Under the pieces are notes generated by a model that ran no database searches, was not told the origin of the DNA, and was given only the letters and a program-made list of their open reading frames with translations. DNA of 64,000 nucleotides from Gemmatimonadaceae bacterium (GTDB lineage Bacteria > Gemmatimonadota > Gemmatimonadetes > Gemmatimonadales > Gemmatimonadaceae). The first letter of the stretch is position 1, and every line of letters begins with the position of its first letter. Below are positions 42,290-51,122 of this stretch, piece after piece. The DNA is taken from contig JAICLZ010000009.1 of assembly GCA_025929535.1 (NCBI GenBank), positions 16,132-80,131 of the forward strand, given 5' to 3'. A program made the position numbers and the translations under genes.

Positions 42290-45142
42290 ATGCCTGACGT
42301 CGCCAAGCTCAAGAAGCGAGCGCTCGAATACGAGCAGAAGAAGCAGTTCGACAAGGCGCTGGACACCTATACGCAGGTCCTGGCGGAGCTGGATGAGCAC
42401 GTCGACGAAGCCGACGTTGCCCTCTACAACCGTGTGGGAGATCTGCTGTTGCGGCGTGGCGACGTCAGCGAGGCGGTGGATCACTACGAAAAGGCCGTCG
42501 ACCTGTACACGGATGGCGGGTTCTTCAATAACGCCATCGCCCTCTGCAACAAGATCCTGCGTAATGCCCCGGGCCGGAACTCGGTCTACTACAAGCTCGG
42601 CAAGATCAGCGCGCGCAAGGGGTTCATCAACGACGCCAAGCAGAACTTTCTCGAGTACGCCGACCGGATGCAGAAGTCCGGTCAGCTCGAGGAAGCCTTT
42701 CGGGCGCTCAAGGAGTTTGCGGATCTCTGTCCCGATCAGGACGACATCCGCCTGATGCTCGCCGACCAGCTCGTGCGCAAGGATCGGAAGTCCGAGGCGA
42801 TCGAGCAGCTGCACGCGCTCTACGAAAAGTTCTCCGCCGAAGGTCGCAGCGCTGAAGCGCGTGCGACCGTGGATCGCATGAAGGCGCTCGACCCGGAGCT
42901 CGAGCCAAAGGAAGCGGTGCGCGCCCCGCCCGCGAAGGGGCGCGATCTCATTTTCCTCGATGTGAACTACGATGAGCCCGCGCGCCCGATCACCTCGAGC
43001 GTGCCGGTCGTCGCTCCGGAAAAGCCGAAGATACAGTGGACGGTCGAGCATCCGACCACCCCCTCGGCCACGCCGGCGGTCGCCATCGAGATGCCGAAGA
43101 TCGAATCCGACGAGGACATTCTCATCGATCTCGACCACGCGCCGCATTCCGATGTCGTGCCGCTTACCGGATTGTCGCCTGGTTCACTCGTGTCCGATGG
43201 CGATGCGATAGGCGGGGAGGACTTCGTAAGCAACGTGGATGTGGGCTTCATCACGGGCTTCGAGGAGAGCACGCTCGCTGACGACCTGTCCGGCGCGCAT
43301 GTCGCCCCGCTCGAAGGTCTGGAGCCGAGCTCGCAGCTCGATCCGTCCGCTGCCGATGCGCCTTCGCCACCTGCCGACGTTCCGTCGATGCTGGCGGGGA
43401 TGGAGCTCGAGAGCGTGCCGCTGGAGCTTCCCTCGCTCGAAATCGAAAACGTGACGCCCTCGGGCGGCGAGCTCCCGATGCTCGACGTGCCCGTCGACGA
43501 AGCGGGGAATGAAGACGCTTCGCCTGGCGGCTCGCTGACCTTCCTCTCGATCGATGCCGGATCGGAGGTATCCGCACTTCCCGAGATCGAAGGCGACTTC
43601 GGCGATTCGTCGCTCGACGTGGAGCGCTCGCCGACACTCGAGCTGGATCCAGTCGTTCCCGATGGCGGGCCGCCGCTTCCCATGCTCGACATCGATGCGG
43701 CGGACACCGCTGCATCCGATCGCGAGCATGCGCTTTCTGGTCTCCCGATGCTGGACGAGGAGGAGCCCGCACCGGCGCCGGCGGAGTCGCTTCAGATCGA
43801 GGAAGATGCAGAGGACGACGATACCGTCGAGCTGCTGTGGCAGACCGAGGCCGCTGATTCCCCGCAGCCGATCGTGCCGCTCGTGCCTCGCGCATCGCCG
43901 ACGCCGGCGCCCGCGGCGCCCGTGGTGCCCGTGGTGCCGGTGCTCAGTCGTGCCGAACAGCTGCGGCTCGATGTCGCGCACGCGCCGGCTTCGTGGGATC
44001 TGCACCGTCAGCTCGCGGAAGCGCTGCTCGAGCAGGGCGACAGGGCGGGAGGCATCACGGAGCTCGAGGCCACGATGTTCGGCTACGAGCGCGAGGGGAA
44101 TCTCGCGGCGGCGAGCCGCAGCGCCGATGAGCTCATTCGCGTCGAGCCGGACTCGGTGCGCTACCACCAGAAGCGCGTCGAATACGCCGTGCGCGCGAAC
44201 GACAAGGCGCAGCTCGTCGATGCGTATCTCGCACTCGCGGAGAGTCTCTTTCGAAGCGGGCAGCTCGACAAGTCGCGCGCCGTATACGGGCGAGTGCTCG
44301 AGCTCTCGCCCGCGGATGCGCGAGCCTCGTCCGCGTTGCGCGAGCTCGGCCTCGACATGGACGCGCCGGAGGTGGTGAGCGTTGCCGCCGAGAAAGTGCC
44401 GGAGCCGCACGTCGAGTCGCGGCACGTGGCTCCGGAGCCAGTCGCGCCGGAAGCGCAGCACGTGCCGCTCGCGATCGAGGTCGAGCGCACGTCGAGCACG
44501 CTGCCGATCGACGAAGAGCTCTTTGCAGCGCTCGAAACGGCACTCCCCGAGCCGCCGCGCACGTCCGCACCGGTGCCGCCGCAGCGGCCGCCGATCGCAC
44601 CTTCCGGAGATGAAAGCTTCGTCAATCTTTCGGATTGGCTGCGCGACGAGGAGCCGCCCAAGAGCACGCGCATGGTGTCCGCGGGTGAAGAGGAGCCGCA
44701 GGAGCAGCAGGACTTCGCGGAGATGCTCACCAAGTTCAAGCAGGGCGTCACGTCCAATGTCGACGACACCGATCACGAAAGCCACTACGACCTCGGCGTC
44801 GCCTACAAGGAAATGGGACTGCTCGATGAGGCCATCAGCGAGTTCCAGAAGGCGTTGCGTGGAACCGAGCAGCGCGTGCGTACGTACGAAGCGCTGGGGC
44901 AGTGCTTCGTCGAGAAACGGCAGTATCAGATTGCCATGACGATCCTGCTGCGTGCGCTGAACGACGCGGGCGCCAGCGACGACACGCTCGTCGGCGTATT
45001 ATATCTGCTGGGCTATGCGTCCGAGTCGCTGCAGAAGTGGGAGGATGCGGTGGGCTACTACGAACGTGTCTTCACCGTGGACATTCAGTTCCGCGACGTC
45101 GGTGATCGCCTGTCGGCCGTCGAGCGCAAGGCAGGGAGATGA
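42290..45142 (+). CDS. Large TPR-repeat protein with long acidic disordered region
   Basis: 950 residues, no signal peptide. TPR repeats occupy about 1-190 (KKRALEYEQKKQFDKALDTY, RVGDLLLRRGDVSEAVDHYEKA, KLGKISARKGFINDAKQNF). Residues about 200-545 are low-complexity, rich in Glu, Asp, Pro, Ser and Leu. A second TPR block covers about 565-690, another acidic linker runs to about 800, and a third TPR block about 815-945 ends the protein (YDLGVAYKEMGLLDEAISEFQKAL). It looks like a cytoplasmic assembly scaffold. Partner and function are not known. It overlaps the polyprenyl synthase by four bases. Confidence 0.82.
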   Translation: MPDVAKLKKRALEYEQKKQFDKALDTYTQVLAELDEHVDEADVALYNRVGDLLLRRGDVSEAVDHYEKAVDLYTDGGFFNNAIALCNKILRNAPGRNSVYYKLGKISARKGFINDAKQNFLEYADRMQKSGQLEEAFRALKEFADLCPDQDDIRLMLADQLVRKDRKSEAIEQLHALYEKFSAEGRSAEARATVDRMKALDPELEPKEAVRAPPAKGRDLIFLDVNYDEPARPITSSVPVVAPEKPKIQWTVEHPTTPSATPAVAIEMPKIESDEDILIDLDHAPHSDVVPLTGLSPGSLVSDGDAIGGEDFVSNVDVGFITGFEESTLADDLSGAHVAPLEGLEPSSQLDPSAADAPSPPADVPSMLAGMELESVPLELPSLEIENVTPSGGELPMLDVPVDEAGNEDASPGGSLTFLSIDAGSEVSALPEIEGDFGDSSLDVERSPTLELDPVVPDGGPPLPMLDIDAADTAASDREHALSGLPMLDEEEPAPAPAESLQIEEDAEDDDTVELLWQTEAADSPQPIVPLVPRASPTPAPAAPVVPVVPVLSRAEQLRLDVAHAPASWDLHRQLAEALLEQGDRAGGITELEATMFGYEREGNLAAASRSADELIRVEPDSVRYHQKRVEYAVRANDKAQLVDAYLALAESLFRSGQLDKSRAVYGRVLELSPADARASSALRELGLDMDAPEVVSVAAEKVPEPHVESRHVAPEPVAPEAQHVPLAIEVERTSSTLPIDEELFAALETALPEPPRTSAPVPPQRPPIAPSGDESFVNLSDWLRDEEPPKSTRMVSAGEEEPQEQQDFAEMLTKFKQGVTSNVDDTDHESHYDLGVAYKEMGLLDEAISEFQKALRGTEQRVRTYEALGQCFVEKRQYQIAMTILLRALNDAGASDDTLVGVLYLLGYASESLQKWEDAVGYYERVFTVDIQFRDVGDRLSAVERKAGR

Positions 45143-46143
45143 CCGCGTTCGTTCCCGCGCGTCCGACGCTCACGCCCACGCTCGCCGACATTCAGGTTCC
45201 CGTTCGCGCGCGCCTCGATCGCGTGACCGAGGATCTGCGGCGCATCATCCTCGCCCAGCTGCCGCTGATCGATGAGGTGAACAGCCACCTGTTGCTGATG
45301 AAGGGCAAGATGTTTCGCCCGACGCTGGTGCTGTTGGCGAGTGCCGTCGAGGGCAGCGAGGAGCCCCGTGCGACGACGCTCGCGGCGATTCTGGAGCTCG
45401 TGCATCTCGCCACGCTGGTGCACGACGACTCCGTGGATCATTCCGCGCTCCGGCGGGGCATGCCCACGGTGAACTCGCTCTTCAGTCACCAGGTGTCGGT
45501 GATCATGGGCGATTTCCTCTACTCGCGAGCGGTGGTGGAGCTCGTGCGCGCGAGCGATCTCGAGGTGTTGCGCGTGCTCTCGGATGCGACGAATGCGATG
45601 ACCGTCGGCGAGATGCGCCAGCTCACCGCGCTCGATGCGCTCGGCTTCACGGAGAATGACTACGAGACGCTCATTCGCTCGAAAACGGCGTCGCTCCTCT
45701 CCGCCGCGTGCGAGATCGGAGCGCTCGCGGGTGCGCGCTCGCGGCGCGCCGCGCTCGCCCGCTACGGCGAGCGGCTCGGCATGGCATTCCAGGTGGCTGA
45801 CGACCTGCTCGACTACACGTCCGACGAGCGCGTGACCGGCAAGCCGTGCGGACTCGATCTGCGCGAGCACAAGGTCACGCTGCCGCTGATCGCTGCGCTG
45901 CGAACGATGTCCGAGCCGGAGCGGCGCGAAGTGGACGCGTTGTTCGACACGCCCGAGCCGCGCGAGGAGCAGATCGCCCGCGTGGTCGAGATCGTCAGCG
46001 ACCGCGGCGGGCTCGACTATGCGCGCCGCCGCGGCGACGCGTATGCTCGCGAGGCGGAGTTGGCGTTGGTTGATCTTCCCGATACCCCGGCGCGCGGCGC
46101 CCTGCACGACGCGATTGCCTATGCCCTCGACCGAAGCCAGTAA
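45139..46143 (+). CDS. Polyprenyl (octa/hepta-prenyl) diphosphate synthase
   Basis: 334-residue trans-prenyltransferase that elongates farnesyl diphosphate with isopentenyl diphosphate for the quinone side chain. The first aspartate-rich motif DDSVD is at 96-100 in LVHDDSVDHSALRRG, and the second DDLLD is at 221-225. KMFRPTLVLLA is the substrate-binding block before them. The residues before the first motif are small, favouring a long product as in IspB or heptaprenyl synthases. The ATG overlaps the TPR gene (ATGA), and its stop shares one base with the next start. Confidence 0.92.
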   Translation: MTAFVPARPTLTPTLADIQVPVRARLDRVTEDLRRIILAQLPLIDEVNSHLLLMKGKMFRPTLVLLASAVEGSEEPRATTLAAILELVHLATLVHDDSVDHSALRRGMPTVNSLFSHQVSVIMGDFLYSRAVVELVRASDLEVLRVLSDATNAMTVGEMRQLTALDALGFTENDYETLIRSKTASLLSAACEIGALAGARSRRAALARYGERLGMAFQVADDLLDYTSDERVTGKPCGLDLREHKVTLPLIAALRTMSEPERREVDALFDTPEPREEQIARVVEIVSDRGGLDYARRRGDAYAREAELALVDLPDTPARGALHDAIAYALDRSQ

Positions 46144-46424
46144 TGCCCCCACGTGGATCTTCCAAGCACCGCCCAGGGTTTCATGCAGTCGTACTTGTCA
46201 TAGGTTTCATTGTTGGTGGGCTGATGACGCAGGTTGCCCGCCGCTTCCTTCCCGCCGGTGCGGTCAAGGAGTTTCTCACATCAGGGGTCACACCGCAGGT
46301 GGGTGCGGTTCCGATCGATCTGATCATCATAAAATTCGCCATCGGGCCAGTGGCGCTGGACGTGTCTCTGCTCAGCTTTCTGGGAGTGCTCGTGGCCTAT
46401 CTCATCGCGCGTTCGCTTTTCTAG
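46143..46424 (+). CDS. Small membrane protein of the DUF4321 type
   Basis: 93 residues with two hydrophobic segments: about 14-32 (HAVVLVIGFIVGGLMTQVA) and about 74-92 (LDVSLLSFLGVLVAYLIARSLF). Between them FLTSGVTPQVGAVPIDLIIIKFAIGP resembles the DUF4321 family, which is found in small membrane proteins of Firmicutes and related diderms, often near tatA or secretion genes. Its function is unknown. It lies between the polyprenyl synthase (one-base overlap) and tatA (9 bp gap), suggesting translational coupling in the operon. Confidence 0.78.
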   Translation: MPPRGSSKHRPGFHAVVLVIGFIVGGLMTQVARRFLPAGAVKEFLTSGVTPQVGAVPIDLIIIKFAIGPVALDVSLLSFLGVLVAYLIARSLF

Positions 46425-46433
46425 GGGGTACGT

Positions 46434-46691
46434 ATGTTCGGTCAGCTGGGCTTCGGCGAGATTCTCATGATCATGGTCGTCATCCTCCTCCTCTTCGGCG
46501 CGAAGAGGATTCCGGAGGTGGCGGCATCGTTCGGCAAGGGCATCAAGGAGTTCAAGAAGAACATCAACGACGTCACACACGAAGTGACGACGCCGGCGCG
46601 CACGGACACGCTTCGCGCCGAGGCGCCGCGCCCGATCGAGAACGCGCCCGTCGCGGATGATCATCCGGAGCCGCGCCGCCTGATTCAGTAG
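46434..46691 (+). CDS. tatA: Twin-arginine translocase TatA/TatE-family subunit
   Basis: 85-residue pore-forming subunit of the Tat pathway. A short N-terminal TM helix (about 4-20) starts [25 protein letters not shown], with the conserved FG hinge, then an amphipathic helix ([15 protein letters not shown]) and a charged tail. It pairs functionally with tatC at 31947. A GGGGG ribosome-binding stretch precedes the ATG by about six bases. A rho-independent terminator follows. Confidence 0.95.
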   Translation: MFGQLGFGEILMIMVVILLLFGAKRIPEVAASFGKGIKEFKKNINDVTHEVTTPARTDTLRAEAPRPIENAPVADDHPEPRRLIQ

Positions 46692-46712
46692 CGGAGCGAT
46701 CCTCGGATGCGG

Positions 46713-46755
46713 AGCGGGGCGGCACCAGTGTATCGGCGCCGCCCCGCTGCTTTTT
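46713..46755 (+). terminator. Rho-independent terminator after tatA
   Basis: AGCGGGGCGGC (46713-46723) pairs perfectly with GCCGCCCCGCT (46738-46748) around a 14-base loop, followed by TTTTT at 46751-46755. It ends the operon that begins at 42290. The opposite strand has no T-run, so it is directional. Confidence 0.9.
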
Positions 46756-46789
46756 CATCGCGCGACGAGCGCGCGCTCCTGATGCCGGG

Positions 46790-48619
46790 TCAGCTCGTGG
46801 CCTGACGCGCGCTCGCCTTGATGATGCGGCGATTGTCCTCGATCCTCGCCGCGTCGTGCAGAGCGGCCAGGTACTGCTGCACACGCTGCTGCCGCACCCG
46901 CTGCATCATCTGATCACGCTGCTCCTTTTTCTGCTTCTCGAACGTGGCGCGATCCGCTTCGGTGCGCTTGTCGACGCGGAGCACGATCACATCGTTCTGC
47001 CCCTTCACCGGCGGTGCCACGGAGCCAACGGGAGCGCCGAACGCGGCACCGATCGCCTCCGTTGCCTGTCCGAGACCCGGCACCTGGGTGGTGCGCGCGA
47101 AGGTGGGACTCTTCTCGACCTTGAGGCCGGCCGCCTGGGCCGCGGCCTCGAGTGTCTTCCCGCTCCGCACGGTCGACACGAGCGACTGCGCCTTCGGCAT
47201 CAGCATCTCGAGCTTCTTCGCGCGCAGCAGCTCACGGCGAATGTCGTCGCGAGAGGCATCGAAGTCCGCCTTCCCGCCTTCCTGCAGCGAGTCGAGGCGA
47301 GCCAGGTAGTAGGCGTCATCGGCATCGATCAGATCGCTCGTCTCGCCGACCTTTGCTCCGCCGAAGGCCCATGCGGAGCCGCCCGGCACGTAGCGCCCGT
47401 CCCACGTGAGGGGGTCGGATTCGATCGCGACGACGTGCCCGATCTTGAGCCCGAGCGCGTGCGCGACGCTGTCGAATTCCGCGGGCTTGTCGATGTTCGC
47501 GGCCTTCGAGAGGGAGTCGGCTTTGCGGTCCGTGAGCGACGCGGACGAATCGCTTTGCGCGATGCGCACGAGGATGTGGTGCACGGTGATCGAGTCGCCC
47601 TTGCGCTCATCCAGCCGGATGATATGGAAGCCGAAGGGGGTGAGCACGGGCTGGGACAACTCGCCCGGCTTGAGCGCGTATGCCGCATCCTCGAAGGGCT
47701 TCACGAAGGCTCCCTTGCCCACCTTTCCGAGCGATCCGCCATTGGCGGCGGAGGCCGAATCCGCGGATTCGCGCTTCGCCACGTCCTCGAATTTGGCGCC
47801 GTGCGCGATCTCCGCGCGCAGTGAATCGGCCTTTGCGCGCGCGGCCGCGGTGTCCGCCGCGGTGATCACGCGTGGAATCGCGACCACCGACAGCGCGGCC
47901 CGGCCCGGCCGATCACCGAACGCCTTCTTGTGGCTCTCGAAATATGACTTGAGCTCCGCGTCGGTAATGTGAACGGCCGAATCGGGAATCGTGGCGGGGT
48001 CGTACTCGACGTACGAGACCAGCGCCGAGTCGTGTGCATCCTGGTACGCGCGCCAGAGCTGTTCGTCGGTGACGAAAACGGGGCCGGCGATCTGCTCGAA
48101 CAGCTTCCGCTTCGGAATCTCATCCCGGTAGTACTGCTCGAGCTGCGACAGGAGCCCCTGCTGCTTGGCCACGGGACTCGTGATGAAGCGGCGGTACTTC
48201 TCGAAGTCGAACTGTCCCTCCGTCTGGAGGTCGGGACTCTGCATGAGCTGCTGGGGCGGACTGGAGAGGGCCGCCGCCCGGATCTCGGCGTCCGACACCG
48301 AGATGCCTCGCTTCGCGTATTCCTGCGCGAGGAGGATGTTCGTCACCATCTCGTTGAACGTATCATCCTCGATGCGGCGCTCCTGATCCAGCGTCAGCGA
48401 CTTGCCGGAGCCCGCCTGCTCGTCCCGGGTGCGAAGCTGCGCGCGGCGCTCGAGGTCGGCGTAGGCGATCGGAGTGCCATTCACCTTCGCGACCGTGCTG
48501 CCCGCGGTGACCTTTTCTCCAGAAAGACCGGACTGCTCGTAAAAAACGAAGCCGACCAGGAAGAGGATGGCGATTGCCCACCAGATCCACTTGGCGGCGA
48601 CCCGCATACTTTGGAGCAC
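46790..48619 (-). CDS. ppiD: PpiD-like membrane-anchored peptidyl-prolyl isomerase chaperone
   Basis: 609 residues. A single N-terminal TM anchor spans about 10-28 (KWIWWAIAILFLVGFVFYE). A SurA/PpiD N-terminal-like helical chaperone region covers about 40-230, with NGTPIAYADLERRAQ. A parvulin-type rotamase domain lies at about 255-350: GGSLGKVGKGAFVKPFEDAAYALKPGE...TPFGFHIIRLDERKG. A helical C-terminal part contains a degenerate second parvulin-like segment. It should help fold exported proteins at the Sec translocon exit. Its GTG start has AAGGAG nine bases upstream; an ATG four codons later lacks a close site. Confidence 0.88.
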   Translation of the reverse strand: MLQSMRVAAKWIWWAIAILFLVGFVFYEQSGLSGEKVTAGSTVAKVNGTPIAYADLERRAQLRTRDEQAGSGKSLTLDQERRIEDDTFNEMVTNILLAQEYAKRGISVSDAEIRAAALSSPPQQLMQSPDLQTEGQFDFEKYRRFITSPVAKQQGLLSQLEQYYRDEIPKRKLFEQIAGPVFVTDEQLWRAYQDAHDSALVSYVEYDPATIPDSAVHITDAELKSYFESHKKAFGDRPGRAALSVVAIPRVITAADTAAARAKADSLRAEIAHGAKFEDVAKRESADSASAANGGSLGKVGKGAFVKPFEDAAYALKPGELSQPVLTPFGFHIIRLDERKGDSITVHHILVRIAQSDSSASLTDRKADSLSKAANIDKPAEFDSVAHALGLKIGHVVAIESDPLTWDGRYVPGGSAWAFGGAKVGETSDLIDADDAYYLARLDSLQEGGKADFDASRDDIRRELLRAKKLEMLMPKAQSLVSTVRSGKTLEAAAQAAGLKVEKSPTFARTTQVPGLGQATEAIGAAFGAPVGSVAPPVKGQNDVIVLRVDKRTEADRATFEKQKKEQRDQMMQRVRQQRVQQYLAALHDAARIEDNRRIIKASARQATS

Positions 48620-48671
48620 TGTACCTGACTCCTTGCAACCACGTGAGAGAAATGGGCGGGCTGAGCCACCA

Positions 48672-48701
48672 AAGTTATCGGATCGTGGGGCGTAAAATCA
48701 A
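48672..48701 (-). promoter_or_regulatory. Probable promoter of the ppiD-like gene
   Basis: On the minus strand TTGATT (48701-48696), an 18-base spacer and TAACTT (48677-48672) form a sigma70-type promoter. It lies about 45-50 bases upstream of the GTG start at 48619. Confidence 0.55.
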
Positions 48702-48720
48702 GGCAGCGTATGACTTCCGA

Positions 48721-48750
48721 TTGACTTCGATCGTCAGATTCATGTATCTT
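48721..48750 (+). promoter_or_regulatory. Probable promoter of the second TPR gene
   Basis: TTGACT (48721-48726) and TATCTT (48745-48750) are 18 bases apart, divergent from the ppiD promoter and 20 bp from it. The predicted leader to the ATG at 48799 is about 42 bases. Confidence 0.6.
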
Positions 48751-48798
48751 CACCGACTCTCCGCCGCCACTCGCTGCGCGGCCTCCCCGAGGGCTTGA

Positions 48799-50682
48799 AT
48801 GGCCAATCCCGCCCTGATCGAAGACCTCCGCAAACAGTTTGCAGAGAACCCACGCCGGGTTTTTGCGCGACTTGCGAATGAATATCGCAAGTCCGGCGAT
48901 CTCGATGTCGCCATCGAGATCTGTCGCGCACACGTGCCGCTGCAGCCCACCTACATCAGCGGCTACATCGTGCTCGGCCAGGCGCTCTTCGAGCGCGGAC
49001 AGCCGGACGAGGCTCGCTCCACATTCGAGACCGCGCTCACGCTCGATCCCGAAAATCTGATCGCGTTGCGCCAGCTCGGTGACATCGCGCGCGCGAGCGG
49101 AGACCTGGACGCTGCCCGAGGATGGTATCACAAGCTGCTTGAGGTCGATCCACAGAACGACGAGATCTCGGCGCAGCTCGAGGCGCTGGATGCGCCGGCG
49201 CACGGCGGCGCCTCGCCGGCACCCCCAGATGTGGCGCCTGCGCAAAACACGACGGTGAGCTGGAACGACATCCATCCGGACAGCGACGAGACCGTCACCC
49301 CGCTGTCACCGCAGGCCACGCAGCCCACGCGTCCGCGATTCACCATCGGTGTGATTCCGGAGAACCTCGCGGCCGCGAAAGAGGAATCGCGCGCGCCCGA
49401 GCCAGCGCCCGGGCAGAATGCAGCCCCCGCGAAACTGCCGGAGTTCTTTGGTGGCTTCGACCGGCACGCACCAACACCGCCAACGTCGGCTCCCGCCGTG
49501 CCGGATTATCCGGACACGGGAGAGGTGACGTTCGATGTCACCGAGATGACTGCGGACGCCGCGAAGGCGTCCGTGCCCGAGCTCATGGACATCTCCGATC
49601 TCGCACCGGAAGCGCCCGAGGCTTTGGACGCGGATACGGCGGAGCCCGAGCCGCCGGTGGCTCCCTCTGCGCCGGAGATCGCAGCTGCGCCAGCAGCCAC
49701 GGCCGCCGAACTGGCGACGCTGTTTGCGGGGCCCGAGCTCGAGACACCGCGGCCATCGGACGATGCCGGTGAGGCGGAGCAATCGAAGGCGACCTTCGAG
49801 GAAGAGCCGTACGATCCGACGATCGGCCGCATGCTCGAGCTGAGCCACCGCACATCGTCGGATGCACTGCTTCCAGACCTCATGATGACCGAGTCGGGGG
49901 CCGAGTTGCTGCGGGAACAGGGGCACATCGATCAGGCGATCTACGTCTATCGTCATCTGGCCGCGAAAAATCCGGAGGACAGCTCTTACGCCGAGCGCAT
50001 CGCCGCGCTGGAGCGCGGGGCGCACTCGAGCATCCCGCTGATCGCGTCGATCTCGGAGGACTTCATTACCGCACAGAAGAATCGTCCGTATTCGACGCAG
50101 TCGATCCGGACCTTCTTCACGTCGTTCGCCACGCGCCGTCCGCCCGGGGCTGCCGAGAGCGAAGGCGAAGCGGCGGTGCAGGCCGGCGAGCGATCCAGCG
50201 AGCCGTCCAGCGAGCCGTCCAGCGAGCCATCCAGCGAGCCATCCAGCGAGCCGGCGCCGCAGGAGACAGCGCCCACGCCGCCCGAGACCATGAGCGACGA
50301 AGATCGCTCGGCCCTCGAGACGCTCTTCACCGGAAAGCCGAAAGCCGCGGCGACCGATGAGCGGGCGGCAACCGCTCTTGCGAGTGCGTTCTCCGAGGAG
50401 TTCACGGCCGAGACTGCCGGCCCCGCGGGCCAGCCCACGCGCGCTGCCTCCGAGGCGCTTTCGCTGGACGCGGTGTTCCAGGCCACTCGACCGCGCACCG
50501 ACGGTGAGCATCGCGCCAGCCAGCCCGCCGTCTCCTTCGACGAGTTCTTCGCGAATCGCGAGAACGGCAACGCGGCTGCGGAGGGAGGCGCGGATGCCGC
50601 GGTCGAGACCGCGTCGCACGCGGACGATTCGCAGTCCGATCTCGAGCTGTTCCACGAATGGCTTGACGGATTGAAGAAATAG
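48799..50682 (+). CDS. TPR-repeat protein with long disordered Ala/Pro/Glu-rich region
   Basis: 627 residues, no signal peptide. TPR repeats occupy about 1-135 (VFARLANEYRKSGDLDVAIEICRAHV, GYIVLGQALFERGQPDEARSTFETAL). A low-complexity acidic/proline stretch covers about 140-345. A short TPR-like helix pair near 375-405 (AELLREQGHIDQAIYVYRHLA) is followed by a second disordered part containing five SSEP tetrapeptides. The conserved-looking tail DLELFHEWLDGLKK ends it. It resembles the 950-residue TPR protein at 42290 in design. Function is unknown; a scaffold is the plain inference. Its TAG overlaps the aroQ GTG by one base. Confidence 0.8.
   Translation: MANPALIEDLRKQFAENPRRVFARLANEYRKSGDLDVAIEICRAHVPLQPTYISGYIVLGQALFERGQPDEARSTFETALTLDPENLIALRQLGDIARASGDLDAARGWYHKLLEVDPQNDEISAQLEALDAPAHGGASPAPPDVAPAQNTTVSWNDIHPDSDETVTPLSPQATQPTRPRFTIGVIPENLAAAKEESRAPEPAPGQNAAPAKLPEFFGGFDRHAPTPPTSAPAVPDYPDTGEVTFDVTEMTADAAKASVPELMDISDLAPEAPEALDADTAEPEPPVAPSAPEIAAAPAATAAELATLFAGPELETPRPSDDAGEAEQSKATFEEEPYDPTIGRMLELSHRTSSDALLPDLMMTESGAELLREQGHIDQAIYVYRHLAAKNPEDSSYAERIAALERGAHSSIPLIASISEDFITAQKNRPYSTQSIRTFFTSFATRRPPGAAESEGEAAVQAGERSSEPSSEPSSEPSSEPSSEPAPQETAPTPPETMSDEDRSALETLFTGKPKAAATDERAATALASAFSEEFTAETAGPAGQPTRAASEALSLDAVFQATRPRTDGEHRASQPAVSFDEFFANRENGNAAAEGGADAAVETASHADDSQSDLELFHEWLDGLKK
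50194..50253. repeat. Five in-frame 12-bp tandem units (SSEP repeat)
   Basis: Five copies of TCCAGCGAGCCG, two with A as the last base, lie inside the second TPR gene and encode SSEP five times. The 12-bp unit keeps frame, so copy-number changes would only lengthen or shorten the linker. Confidence 0.95.
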
Positions 50683-51122
50683 TGAGGATCGCAGTGCTGA
50701 ATGGACCGAGCCTCAACCTCCTCGGCACGCGCGAGCCAGCGATCTACGGCACGGAAACCCTCGCGGACATCGAGGCGCGACTTCGCCGCGTGGCGAAAGA
50801 GCTCGACGTCGAGCTCGAGTTCGCGCAGAAGAGCGGGGAGGGCGAGCTCGTCGATGCCATTCTCGCGCTGCGCGGGCGCGCGCAGGGCGCGCTGATCAAC
50901 GCCGGCGCGTACTCGCACACGAGTCTCGCGATTCGCGACGCGTTCGCCGCGGCACAGGTGCCGTTCGTCGAGCTCCATCTGTCGAACATCTTCGCGCGCG
51001 AGCCCGAGCGCCGGCACACGGTGCTCGCGAGCAGCGCGGTGGGACTGCTTTGCGGCTTCGGCCCGATCGGGTACGAGCTCGCGCTTCGTGGGCTCGTGGC
51101 GCGGCTCGAGCCCCGTGGCTGA
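50682..51122 (+). CDS. aroQ: 3-dehydroquinate dehydratase, type II
   Basis: 146-residue shikimate-pathway enzyme. Conserved blocks are VLNGPSLNLLGTREPAIYG with catalytic Tyr22, the INAGAYSHTS loop with Asn73 and His79, and VELHLSNIFAREPERRHT. The more usual SNHEGELID is SGEGELVDA here, a family-compatible change. The GTG start at 50682 lies on the stop of the TPR gene; no ATG fits. It overlaps the M24 peptidase by eight bases. Confidence 0.95.
   Translation: MRIAVLNGPSLNLLGTREPAIYGTETLADIEARLRRVAKELDVELEFAQKSGEGELVDAILALRGRAQGALINAGAYSHTSLAIRDAFAAAQVPFVELHLSNIFAREPERRHTVLASSAVGLLCGFGPIGYELALRGLVARLEPRG

Noticed and set aside
48574..48798. Small plus-strand open frame in the ppiD-TPR divergent gap
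   Set aside because: It crosses two divergent promoters and encodes no recognisable motif.
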